A stretch of 37,655 nucleotides of DNA from Planctomycetaceae bacterium (GTDB lineage Bacteria; Planctomycetota; Planctomycetia; Planctomycetales; Planctomycetaceae), in NCBI GenBank assembly GCA_028284885.1, contig JANQQW010000169.1:1-37655 (forward strand). Reading direction: 5' to 3'. The notes beneath the pieces were generated by a model. It searched no databases, was not told the DNA's origin, and saw only the letters and a program-made list of their open reading frames with translations. Within the stretch, counting starts at the first letter, position 1. Every line of letters begins with the position of its first letter. Position numbers and translations under genes: made by a program. This document shows, in pieces, positions 1 through 7,625 of this stretch.

Positions 1-825
1 GTCGGGCACGTCCTCCCAGATCCTCGCCACGCCGGTGCGACCGCGAGCCGCATGGGCCTGGTCGAGCAACTGCACGCGGCCGGTTCCGGCCCGGTCCTCG
101 CCCCCGACGTCGAGCGGTTCGCCGAAACGCTACGCGCGGTCCCCGACGTCGACGTCGTCGTGAACACGGAGGGCACTGTGCACCACGGTGCGGGCGACGC
201 CTACGCCCGTTGCGTGCGGCTCGCCAAAGAGGACGGCCGACACGTCCGGGTGACGAACGCCGTCCTTCAGGGACTCACTGAAGGGCAGGTTCGCGACCTC
301 GCGTTCGCCGACGTCATCGAGGTTCGCGAGACGGGCAGCTTGCGGGAGTGTCGCAAGGTGGGCCTCGAGGCGACGCTCGTTCCCGACTCGATCCACGCCG
401 CGACCTGGGCGAAGCCGACGCACTACACGCGGCGGCTCGACGGCTGCGTCGTCATCGGATGCGGGCACGAGCACGTCGTCGGCCGTACGTTCGAGCGGCT
501 CCACGAGCGGATTCCCGGTTCGGCCCGGTACACGATGACTGAGGCCGCGCCCGAGTGGCGGCACCTCGTGCCGAATCTCCGCCGGTGCCGGCTCTACGTG
601 ACGGGTCGCTACCACGCGCTCCTGGCGTGCTGGATCGCCGGCTGTCCCGTCGTCGTCTTGAACGGGGCCAACACGTCGAAGCTGCACGACCAGCTCGAGA
701 CGGTCGGCAGCCGGTGCCGCGTCTATGAGCTCGACGAGGCGCTCGCGGCCGTCGAGGCCGGGGTCAGCGCGGCTTGGGCCGAGTGGTGTCGTGCGGACGC
801 TGCCCGCTGGCTGGCTGCCACCTGA
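1..825 (+). CDS. Polysaccharide pyruvyl transferase-like protein, 5' end cut by the window
   Basis: The frame is open from the first base, so the gene begins upstream; the first internal ATG is at 52. The visible 274 residues carry a stretch with NTEGTVHHGAGDAY followed by a conserved 'TNAVLQ' strand, and near the C terminus TGRYHALLACWIAGCP. This pair resembles the 'NGEG..H' and '(S)R.H....A...G.P' motifs of polysaccharide pyruvyl transferases (CsaB/WcaK type), which attach pyruvate ketals to surface sugars using phosphoenolpyruvate. The histidine in GRYHA corresponds to the conserved functional histidine of the family (inference). It converges on the next gene with only four bases between the stops. 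It may be core genome next to the island or part of it; the left island end is not visible. An alternative is a GT-B-like glycosyltransferase relative. Confidence 0.7.
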   Translation, partial: VGHVLPDPRHAGATASRMGLVEQLHAAGSGPVLAPDVERFAETLRAVPDVDVVVNTEGTVHHGAGDAYARCVRLAKEDGRHVRVTNAVLQGLTEGQVRDLAFADVIEVRETGSLRECRKVGLEATLVPDSIHAATWAKPTHYTRRLDGCVVIGCGHEHVVGRTFERLHERIPGSARYTMTEAAPEWRHLVPNLRRCRLYVTGRYHALLACWIAGCPVVVLNGANTSKLHDQLETVGSRCRVYELDEALAAVEAGVSAAWAEWCRADAARWLAAT

Positions 826-829
826 GCTC

Positions 830-1309
830 TCACTTCCGCTTGCCGATCCATACTTGCCCCGGCTTCCGAAACCACGCGAAGTCGGTCCCGCGAATGACGA
901 CGACGCCGACTGGGTTCGCGCCCGACTCGATCCGACCGCGCATCTGTACCACCCCTGGGGCGACGACGGTGTAGCCGTGAGGCCGACTGTCCGAGCCGGC
1001 CGGCATCCACGATCTCGCTGTGAATCGAACACCTGCGGTGCGATCGCCATCGCGGTACGCCCACTCTGTCCCGATCAGCATTCTGCGGAAGTCGGCGATC
1101 GAGACCTTCGCAGTACCCAGTTCTCTCTGAACGGCCCTCGCTCCGTCCAAGTCTCCGGCCATCGTCTCCTCGCGGAGGATCGTCTCCAACGCTTCCGCGT
1201 ACTCGCGTCGTGCGGCTTCGACGGCGTCGGCGTAGTTCGCCTTCGCGACCTCGGCCTTTCGAGGAAGGTCTGCGCCGAATGCGACGAGGGCGATTAGGGC
1301 AGCTGGCAT
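830..1309 (-). CDS. Small exported coiled-coil protein with LIGTEW domain, unknown function
   Basis: A 159-residue protein. I start it at the ATG whose product begins with a short hydrophobic stretch (MPAALIALVAFGADLP), which reads as a signal peptide; the frame stays open upstream to about 1801, but that part has no protein-like character. After the signal, residues 15-65 are Ala/Glu/Arg-rich and helical (YADAVEAARREYAEALE), probably a coiled coil. Residues about 75-159 form a small beta-rich domain opening with LIGTEWAYRD and ending in WFRKPGQVWIGKRK. Small proteins with signal, helix and L-x-GT-x-W module are familiar as hypothetical proteins in planctomycetes, without a known role. It converges on the pyruvyl transferase-like gene and lies at the edge of the lower-G+C accessory region. 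Confidence 0.6.
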   Translation of the reverse strand: MPAALIALVAFGADLPRKAEVAKANYADAVEAARREYAEALETILREETMAGDLDGARAVQRELGTAKVSIADFRRMLIGTEWAYRDGDRTAGVRFTARSWMPAGSDSRPHGYTVVAPGVVQMRGRIESGANPVGVVVIRGTDFAWFRKPGQVWIGKRK

Positions 1310-1740
1310 GCGATCGACTCCGATTCGAATGGCGGCACATGTTCTGCTACAGCCTACCCAGTCCCGCTGATGGGGATCCATGTTCTGCAGACCCCGCCTG
1401 CGGCGTAGCCACCGCAACCGGCGACGATCGGGCTGATGGCCGACAAGACGTGCAGACGTCTGCGGGACCTGCACTCCCGTGTGTGGTGGATCTCTGCACC
1501 GCCTGCGGTGAGAATCAGGTACGGACAAATCGACACTGACGGTGCCGGGGGGGCGAGTCGGCGTGGGGCCCTCCAGCCCCGACTGCGCGTGGCACGAGCT
1601 CGGCACGATGGACGTTCTCATCTCCAAACTCGCTCCAAAGGCTCGACTGCAATCCACAGTCGCCAGAGACGGTCGAGACCGCAATCGCCAGAGTCTCAGT
1701 CTTGTACGCACAACTGTGACCCAGCAATAGAGGGCGCTCC
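1310..1740. other. 431-base non-coding stretch left of the DUF2235 gene
   Basis: No convincing gene was found in any frame. It contains a perfect 12-base palindrome, GCAGACGTCTGC, at 1452-1463. Just before the DUF2235 start there is a purine-rich AGAGGG at a plausible ribosome-binding distance from the ATG at 1741. Open frames here have arginine/serine-rich translations without motifs. The promoter of the DUF2235 gene should lie here, but I cannot place it. Confidence 0.4.
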
Positions 1741-3303
1741 ATGGCACTCTACGCATTTGACGGCACCTGGAACGATTCGAGTTCGCCGGGCCGGGACACA
1801 AGCAAGGACACGAACGTGCATCGCTTCCGTGCCCTCTACGAGGGCAACACCTTCTACCTGGACGGTGTCGGAACGCGCTGGGGGATCGTTGGACGACTCA
1901 TCGGAGGGGCGACAGGTGCCGGTGCTTCGAAGCGCGTCCACGAACAGTTCGCGAATCTGCAGCAAGCGTTCAAGTCTGGCGACGAAGTCGTTGACGTGGT
2001 CGGATACAGTCGAGGAGCCACGATCGCACGTCTGTTCGTGCAGCATGTCGAAGAGGCCTTCGACCTGATCGAGCGAGGAGACGGAACTCGACTGCAGGCG
2101 CCGCCGGCAGTGCGATTCCTGGGTCTATTCGACACGGTCGCCTCATTCGGCATTCCGTGGACCGACGACGACGGGTTCCGCAAGGAGATTCCCGACTTCG
2201 TTGAGAGTACCTTCCACGCTATGGCCCTCGACGAAACTCGGGAGACGTTCGGGATCGAACGGTGCCTCGGGAATCGCGCGAGAATCACCGAGGTCTGGTT
2301 CCGGGGAGGACACGGCGACATCGGCGGCAACGGCACGTACGACGATCGGGACAACGAAGAAAAGGCCAACCTGACTCGATCATTCATCGCGCTGAACTGG
2401 ATGGTGGCCAAGGCCAGGGCCTGCAACCTGCCCGTCGGTGAATCGACGAGCCTGCCCGATGCAGTTCCCGAGAACGCGGAAGCCGTGGTGACAACCCGCG
2501 AGGGGAGGATCAGCTTCGGGAACGCTGGAACACTCTCACGGCGCATTCATGTCGGTGACCTCGTACATCACACCGTCGAGCAGACGACACTGACTCACGG
2601 AATGGATGGCCGACTGCTGAGGCGGATCAGCGTGCCAACGAGGATCGAAGACAAGGTTCTGGAGCATGATGCCGAGGGGCTGAACTGGGCTCCGGAGCCA
2701 GGAGTCAGCGCCGGACCCGACAACATAGTGACTGCGGACTCGTACCCCTCTCTGCAGAACCTGAGCACCCGCCGCTATCCATTCGACGTCCTGCCCGCCC
2801 GGACCTGGCGTGCGTGGCTCGAGATCTGGGGATTGGACCAGCTCGACGAACCGGTCATCGAGGACGAACGGCTCGCCGAGTTCTGGTCGCCTTCGGCAGC
2901 AGACCGTGCCCTTGCCTGGGACGTCTACGTCGAACTGATGACCCGGATCACCGTTCAACGACTGAAGGACGATGAGGGGAACAGCAAGACTGCACTGGAG
3001 AGCGTGTACCAGTTGTTCCCGCTCTCCCGCGATGGCATGAAGAGGCACGGCGTCACTTGTGCCAACGCGGCGACGCTGATCACGATCTTTCTGAACACGC
3101 GAATCCGCTGGTTCACCGCCAAGTGGCATCCGCTCGCGGAATTGATCGACGAAGCCTCGGAGAAGTGTGATTCCGCTAAGTGCAGCGATTTCCGCACTGA
3201 GTTGAAGGACAGGATTCAGCCCACACTAAGCCTGCTGGCCGACGCACTCTCTGTCCTCTCCGACGCGAAGCTCTCCTCGACGGACATCGATGGCACAGCG
3301 TAG
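1741..3303 (+). CDS. DUF2235 (Tle1-like) alpha/beta-hydrolase protein
   Basis: A 520-residue protein of the DUF2235 family (T6SS phospholipase effector Tle1-like domain). The N terminus has the family opening FDGTWN, then GVGT (42-45). GYSRG (88-92) supplies the nucleophile elbow with Ser90, FLGLFDTV (126-133) supplies Asp131, and VWFRGGHGDIGG (185-196) supplies His191, so a complete Ser-Asp-His set is visible. Known members hydrolyse phospholipids as type VI effectors; others are of unknown role. No signal peptide is seen. The C-terminal half (about 290-520) is helical and unrecognised. No T6SS gene (VgrG, Hcp, PAAR) is in the window. It sits in an accessory region with two recombinases and upstream of a membrane-anchored LP-repeat protein on the same strand, which may be its partner (inference). 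G+C is lower than in the flanking core genes. Start chosen at the ATG with AGAGGG upstream. Confidence 0.85.
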   Translation: MALYAFDGTWNDSSSPGRDTSKDTNVHRFRALYEGNTFYLDGVGTRWGIVGRLIGGATGAGASKRVHEQFANLQQAFKSGDEVVDVVGYSRGATIARLFVQHVEEAFDLIERGDGTRLQAPPAVRFLGLFDTVASFGIPWTDDDGFRKEIPDFVESTFHAMALDETRETFGIERCLGNRARITEVWFRGGHGDIGGNGTYDDRDNEEKANLTRSFIALNWMVAKARACNLPVGESTSLPDAVPENAEAVVTTREGRISFGNAGTLSRRIHVGDLVHHTVEQTTLTHGMDGRLLRRISVPTRIEDKVLEHDAEGLNWAPEPGVSAGPDNIVTADSYPSLQNLSTRRYPFDVLPARTWRAWLEIWGLDQLDEPVIEDERLAEFWSPSAADRALAWDVYVELMTRITVQRLKDDEGNSKTALESVYQLFPLSRDGMKRHGVTCANAATLITIFLNTRIRWFTAKWHPLAELIDEASEKCDSAKCSDFRTELKDRIQPTLSLLADALSVLSDAKLSSTDIDGTA

Positions 3304-3756
3304 GACCGCCGACGGAGCGCGGAGTTCCACCGGGCACGGTATGCGCGTCACGCAGGACCACCAAGTAGTTGGAACACCGGGATCCACGATCCTCAGGGCA
3401 GTCGAGGAGATGCCCCTTAGGTCAAGAGACCCTGAAGAGATGGTAGGCCTTGCCAATGACCTTGGACTCATGTGTAGTGGGTGGCTGACGACTCCTCGCT
3501 GGACTCCGACCGTGGCTCGAGAAAGACGTCCAGAATCAGATCCGCGCCTGTTTCTGAACGAACCGCCCTTCTTCCGACAGGTTCTTGCGCGAGCACGCCG
3601 GCCAGATCATGGCTGAGCCGCGAATCGCCCTTCTTGAACTCATTGCAAATGCGTACGACGCTTGCGCCACGGAGTCAGCGCAAGCCGCTGCTTCGTAACC
3701 GGCACCCAGGATGGCGTGCACACACTCTTCGGACTCGATCCAAGCAAGCACTAGTT
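3304..3756. other. 453-base gap holding a decayed ATPase fragment
   Basis: Between the DUF2235 gene and the LP-repeat membrane protein there is no intact gene. The frame in which the membrane protein lies is open from 3481, but its translation before 3757 is low-complexity Arg/Ser/Thr. The only protein-like signal is the GHKL ATPase remnant at 3558-3698, listed separately. Confidence 0.5.
3558..3698 (+). pseudogene. Remnant of a GHKL-type (HATPase_c) ATPase gene
   Basis: In the frame of position 3558 the translation includes RFLREHAG and then ALLELIANAYDACAT before a stop at 3696-3698. The latter is a near-canonical N-box of the GHKL/HATPase_c superfamily (Hsp90, MutL, and ATP-binding proteins common in islands), where E-L-x-x-N-A-x-D-A binds Mg-ATP. 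The upstream frame is closed by a stop at 3555 and nothing matching the following G1 box (D-x-G-x-G) is found in the next 60 bases in any frame. It is therefore a truncated 5' fragment of a larger gene, probably left by deletion or by insertion of the downstream membrane-protein gene. The motif is seen; the family assignment is recognition; the history is inference. Confidence 0.5.
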
Positions 3757-4752
3757 ATGCCACTAGAACTGGACGCCATGACTGACGATGAACTCAAGAA
3801 GTCGTTCGAGGAACTCAGAGACCGCATCGAAGACCTGGAGAAGAATCGGTTCAGGCAGGGCGTGTACGCTGGTGCTGTTGGGCTGATCCTTGTTGCCACT
3901 CTTGGAATTACGTTCGTCCAATTGCCCGGCAAGGCAAGAGAAGCGGCCAATGCCCAGTTGCCCGACCTGGTCACCAAGGAGGCACAGAATACGCTACCCA
4001 ACTTGGTGTCCAAGGAAGCTGAGAATCGACTGCCGAAACTCGTCGACACAGAAGCCAAGGAACAGTTGCCGAAGTTGCTTGACTCGCAGGTCCCACCTGT
4101 CATCGACAGAATCGTCAAGGAGCGAACAGCGGATTTTGAAGGTCTTCGGCAGACCCTGCTGCGAGAGTTGATTTCCGTCTCACAACGAACGGCCACCGTC
4201 GAAGTGACAATCGACAGGCTTGAGTCACAGGCTCAAGCAATCGAGGACCAGACCAATGCCCTTGCAGCCAACCTTAAGGATGCACAGGACACGGACTATG
4301 CGAAGATTGCCGGCGTGATAGGAGAGCTGAAGAAGGCCCCCAAGGTCGAGGACTTGTTGCAAACTCAAAGAGATCACGGCGAATCTCTTAAGAGCCTCGA
4401 GGCAGCCGCGAGTCGTCACGCGATGCGGTTTATCATAGGCCACGTTAGGGTGACAGATGTCCCGAATGCTGATTCTGGTGGTTATCGCATTGATGAGCTT
4501 GAAGGAGACGTCTACAAGATTACCTTCGACAAGCCATTTGCTTCGCGGCCTGCAGTCTGTGTTACCGTCGCCCGTAATGATCAAAGCAGTTCGGCCGGTG
4601 CCGACAATACGGTCCGCGTCGATACGTTCTCCGATCACTGCTTGGTCTATCTCAGGGATCTCACGTTGAGTCGGAGGAGGGATGGGCAGCTCTTTATTGA
4701 CTCTCAGGGCGAGACTGCGGACTTCGGGTTCTTTGTGGCAGGCAGGGACTAA
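3757..4752 (+). CDS. Single-pass membrane protein with LP-repeats, coiled coil and lectin-like C-terminal domain
   Basis: A 331-residue protein if started at the ATG at 3757; an ATG at 3778 is an equal alternative. Residues 8-33 are a charged amphipathic helix (DELKKSFEELRDRIEDLEK). Residues about 35-54 are a transmembrane segment (GAVGLILVATLGITF). Residues 65-112 are four 12-residue repeats of the form x-x-LP-x-L-(V/L)-x-x-E/Q-A-x, followed by a long helical region (120-220) with heptad character. The last ~100 residues are beta-rich, with ITFDKPFASRPAVCVTVAR and a terminal GFFVAG, resembling H-type lectin and phage tail-fibre C-terminal domains. That suggests a surface or adhesive head on an extracytoplasmic stalk (inference). 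No known family is recognised for the whole. It follows the DUF2235 gene on the same strand and has similarly low G+C. Confidence 0.7.
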   Translation: MPLELDAMTDDELKKSFEELRDRIEDLEKNRFRQGVYAGAVGLILVATLGITFVQLPGKAREAANAQLPDLVTKEAQNTLPNLVSKEAENRLPKLVDTEAKEQLPKLLDSQVPPVIDRIVKERTADFEGLRQTLLRELISVSQRTATVEVTIDRLESQAQAIEDQTNALAANLKDAQDTDYAKIAGVIGELKKAPKVEDLLQTQRDHGESLKSLEAAASRHAMRFIIGHVRVTDVPNADSGGYRIDELEGDVYKITFDKPFASRPAVCVTVARNDQSSSAGADNTVRVDTFSDHCLVYLRDLTLSRRRDGQLFIDSQGETADFGFFVAGRD

Positions 4753-4790
4753 GGGCGGCAAATCGAGCGGTTGCACTCGAGCGGCGGTCG

Positions 4791-4837
4791 CCGCAGAGTG
4801 GGCCGGGGGCGCACCCGGGATGCACCCTCCTCTGCGG
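4791..4837 (+). terminator. Nested inverted repeat after the LP-repeat gene, possible terminator
   Basis: CCGCAGAG at 4791-4798 is matched by CTCTGCGG at 4830-4837, with an inner CCGGG (4803-4807) / CCCGG (4814-4818) pair. It lies 38 bases after the stop at 4752. There is no T-run, so it may be a transcript end structure rather than a classical intrinsic terminator. Confidence 0.3.
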
Positions 4838-4992
4838 GTTGGGCGTGCCAGGGTCATCATGTTCTTGGAGAAGCTGGATCCGGTCAGCAGCTGTCATCAA
4901 GTGCTCGCGACTCGATCGCGGCGAAGACACCGGATCGTGATCCCGCCGCCTCCGGTACGCACGCACTGACTGGTGGTTGCCGAACGCCTTGG

Positions 4993-5109
4993 TCAGTCTC
5001 TCTTGCCTGCCAGGTTCCTGATCAGCAATACGACTGCGCCGATGACCCCTCCAATAACTGCCGCAACCAGCACTCGATACCAGTCGAATTGCATGACAAG
5101 CTCGCTCAT
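4993..5109 (-). CDS. 38-residue single-pass membrane peptide
   Basis: A short open frame on the minus strand begins MSELVMQFDWYR and continues with a clean transmembrane helix at residues 12-30, rich in Ala, Val, Ile, Leu and Gly, then a basic tail RNLAGKRD. The order (acidic/polar N terminus, hydrophobic core, positive C terminus) is what a real small membrane protein looks like. It is too short to assign to a family. It is isolated: the nearest genes on either side are on the opposite strand. In an island context it could be a small toxin, a holin-like peptide or a regulator; the sequence does not decide. Confidence 0.4.
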   Translation of the reverse strand: MSELVMQFDWYRVLVAAVIGGVIGAVVLLIRNLAGKRD

Positions 5110-5306
5110 TCCGTGTCGAGACCGTCGACAAGCACTGTTTCCCAATCGGCCGCAGGCCGTCGCCGACTGAGACGCTATCGCCGCCCGCGTGGCGACGCAA
5201 GAAGAGAGTCACTAGTGTCGGCCGGGTAGGAAGCCTCACCACCGTTCCACACGGGACGCGGAGCCCGTTGCTGTTTGGTATTGCCGTTGCAGCATCGTCG
5301 GTCGTC

Positions 5307-6440
5307 ATGGACTCGACCGATCTCACAGCGATCCTCACAGACGCGGGCGGCCGCGACGGTCGTTCTGAGTTCGAAGTGCCGGCCGACCGTCGGGAGGAGG
5401 TCCGCTCCTCCCGAACCCTCGCCCAGTGCTATCGCGAGTTCGTCGAGCCACACCGGCTCCGGCTGTCCGAGACGAAGGGGAAGCCGACCGCGTCCACGTT
5501 GGCGAAGGAACGCCAGGCGGTCCGTCGCTGGGAACGCTGGGACCTCGAGCAGCGGCCCGAACGACTTCCCGCCGGCGTCGAGTGGTACGGACTCCCGATC
5601 CGGTACGTGACGGGCGAGTACGTCGAACGCTGGGTCTCCGACACCGTCGACCAGGGCGGCTTGTCCCGGGCAACGATCGCCTCGACGTGGAACCACCTTC
5701 GTGTCGTCCTGAACTGGCTCCAGTCCCGCTCACGCCTCCTCGAGACCCAGCCGACGCCCGACGTACCAGGAACCCTCGACCGGCTCTGTGAGGACCACGG
5801 GGCCGCCCTCGTGCACGCCACCTACTCGCTCGAGGACCTCGGCGCCGTGCACCACGAAATCGGCCGGCTCGACGTCCCCGCGTCCGTGGCAAACCAGCTC
5901 CAAGCCGCGTGGGTTCTCTCAACGTGCTGTGGGCCCCGGACCGCCGATCTCTTTGGGCTTCGATGGGGCGAAGACGTCCGGCTGGACGGTGACGAGCCCG
6001 AGATCACCTACAAGGCCCGTAAGACGGGCAAGAGGCACTGGTGCCCGCTGCCCACCTGCGTCGTGACGCACCTCCGGAACATCTCCGTCACCACGCCACG
6101 CAGAGCGGGGCGGTCGGTTTTCACGCTCGGGGAACGCCGCCGAAACGCCCTGATCAAGGACGTGATACGAGCGATCGACTCGGAGCGGTTCGACGTCGAC
6201 GATCGCCGTTCGGACTTCTGCAAGCCATGGCAGGTGGGGCGAGCCACGGCGTACACCAGGGCGGACGCCGTCGTCGACGGGGCCGGCCGCTACCTCTGCC
6301 ACCCGCCGCACTCGCCGAAGGTGAAGCAGTCGGCCGACGTCCGGGCGAACTACCTCGACTGGCGGCCGCGGCTCCGCGAGGCGATGGTCGGCATGGAGCA
6401 ACCCGCCGAGTTCCTCGGCCGGTTGAGCCGTGCCGCCTGA
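5307..6440 (+). CDS. Tyrosine recombinase-like protein with non-canonical C-terminal half
   Basis: A 377-residue protein from the ATG at 5307 (a TTG at 5268 would add 13 residues). Residues 35-145 look like a SAM-like core-binding domain: TLAQCYREFVEPHR, then a helical stretch ending in HLRVVLNWL. Residues 200-222 give the box I signature, STCCGPRTADLFGLRWGED, with Arg211 as the first catalytic arginine. TGKRHWCPLP (240-249) matches the beta-hairpin lysine region. The expected HxxR box is not found; in its place is PWQVGRATAYTRAD (307-320). Further on are HPPHS (332-336) and a Tyr349 in ANYLDW that could be the nucleophile. It is therefore either a divergent recombinase, as in some planctomycete-specific families, or an inactive one. 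It lies in the island left of the complete integrase. Confidence 0.7.
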   Translation: MDSTDLTAILTDAGGRDGRSEFEVPADRREEVRSSRTLAQCYREFVEPHRLRLSETKGKPTASTLAKERQAVRRWERWDLEQRPERLPAGVEWYGLPIRYVTGEYVERWVSDTVDQGGLSRATIASTWNHLRVVLNWLQSRSRLLETQPTPDVPGTLDRLCEDHGAALVHATYSLEDLGAVHHEIGRLDVPASVANQLQAAWVLSTCCGPRTADLFGLRWGEDVRLDGDEPEITYKARKTGKRHWCPLPTCVVTHLRNISVTTPRRAGRSVFTLGERRRNALIKDVIRAIDSERFDVDDRRSDFCKPWQVGRATAYTRADAVVDGAGRYLCHPPHSPKVKQSADVRANYLDWRPRLREAMVGMEQPAEFLGRLSRAA

Positions 6441-7373
6441 GACCTACGCGGCCTCGTCGAGTCCGCGATCACTCCACGCGCCACGAAAGAGGATCAGCAG
6501 TGTGACACCTACGAGGCACTGGAACATCGGTTCTCGGGACCCTCTGAACGGCTTTTGAACAACCTTCGGCGAACAGTGTAATTTGTACAGTTCCCAGTTG
6601 CCTTCGGATCGTGGCGGATTCAAGATGCCCGCCATGCAACCGGCCGCCAACATCCGATGGCAAGCTGACCCGACCGAGTGCCGTGGTCTCGCCATGCTCG
6701 CGCTGCACGGGGACGCCCTTCGATCGCACGCTCTCGCGGTCTCGCACGGCTGACGCTCCGGGCGGCTCTCTCTCATCCGTCCGTCGACCTTCGTCTCTCT
6801 CCCTCCCCACCTGACGGTCGCTTGCGTCACGGCATCATCTGATGCACCGACGCAAGTGTCGCTCGAGGTGTGCCCGCGGACTGGCTCGCCCAGCGTCGTC
6901 ACGCTCATCGCCCCGGAGCTCATCCGCGGCGAGCTCGATCGAAGGAACAAAGGGCACGGATGCTGCCCACACCACGTCCGGCTGGGCCGGGCGCACGCCC
7001 CTCGCTGTAGGTAGGGGCGCTCACTCACGATGATGAGACCGCCAAGCGGCTACTTGACCACCGACGACCAGCAACCGTACAAACCACGGCGTCTGCCGGG
7101 TGCTACCAACACCACGGCAGCAAACCCTCCCTCACTTCGCATGAGGTCGAGACCGCCGTGGATCGGTGGCAGCACGGACGCACGCGCTTTGCCCCTCGCG
7201 CGAGGGGACCCCCGCGAACAAGGACTGCGCTCCCGTTCCGTGCCGCGCAAACAAAAAACCGCGAGAGGTTGCAGCCCCTCGCGGCAAATCACCACCTGTT
7301 TGTTGCGGCTCAACCCCAGCTACCACACCGAGAATTTCGCCTACAGGCGTGATTTGAAGGACTCTACGCGCCC
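6441..7373. other. 930-base stretch between the two recombinase genes, no supported gene
   Basis: No convincing protein gene was found. A 42-codon frame at 6625-6753 (plus) has G/C-rich third positions but no recognised motif. An imperfect dyad lies at 6571-6593 (GAACaGTgtA / TgtACagTTC) and could be an operator. At 7249-7284 there is a strong minus-strand intrinsic terminator, listed separately. The stretch probably holds regulatory DNA and attachment or arm-type sites of the integrase next to it (inference). Confidence 0.4.
7249..7284 (-). terminator. Rho-independent terminator reading away from the integrase gene
   Basis: A 10-base stem (7259-7268 with 7275-7284, one mismatch) closes a 6-base loop. 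On the minus strand it is followed by TTTTTTGTTT. On the plus strand no T-run follows, so direction is clear. No minus-strand protein gene is visible to its right before the integrase, so it ends an unannotated transcript antisense to the excisionase/integrase leader. Confidence 0.75.
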
Positions 7374-7625
7374 ATGTCAACGCAATTCCATTCGGTCCTC
7401 GCGATGCATTGTCTTGCCTGCAGAGAGCCGTTCGTGTTCGACCGAGGCACCTACTGGTACTCGAAGACGGTCCTCGCCCACTCAATCGGCGTCGAGCCGA
7501 AGACACTGAGCAACCGGGGATTCCGGTGGACCGAACTCGAGGAGCACCCCATCGGGGGTCTCTATCGCTACTCCGACTTCGTTGAGGAACTTCGTGGCCC
7601 GGCCCCGCAAGCGAAAGCGAGCTAA
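7374..7625 (+). CDS. Small putative excisionase / DNA-binding protein upstream of the integrase
   Basis: An 83-residue protein overlapping the integrase start (GTG 7594) by 32 bases. A second ATG at 7404 would give 73 residues beginning MHCLACREPF. The middle carries YSKTVLAHSIGVEPKTLSNR, which reads as a helix-turn-helix, and WTELEEHPIGGLYRYSDF, like the wing of an excisionase-type (MerR-like) domain. The C terminus is short and basic. Position and overlap with an integrase gene are typical of recombination directionality factors (Xis). The assignment rests on context and a weak helix-turn-helix reading; it could instead be another small DNA-binding regulator of the element. Confidence 0.5.
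   Translation: MSTQFHSVLAMHCLACREPFVFDRGTYWYSKTVLAHSIGVEPKTLSNRGFRWTELEEHPIGGLYRYSDFVEELRGPAPQAKAS

Larger units (their letters stand above)
4753..5306. other. Intergenic stretch with hairpins and a small minus-strand gene
   Basis: Apart from the 38-residue membrane peptide gene at 4993-5109 (minus strand) and a nested inverted repeat at 4791-4837, I see nothing supported here. The first recombinase frame is open from a TTG at 5268, but the ATG at 5307 is preferred. Confidence 0.4.

Noticed and set aside
6625-6753. A 42-codon plus-strand frame with G/C-rich third positions in the gap between recombinases
   Set aside because: No recognisable motif, no ribosome-binding site and no homologue known to me; left as part of the non-coding stretch.
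6469-6810. A 113-codon minus-strand frame in the same gap
   Set aside because: Arg-rich translation without motif; it conflicts with nothing but has no positive evidence.
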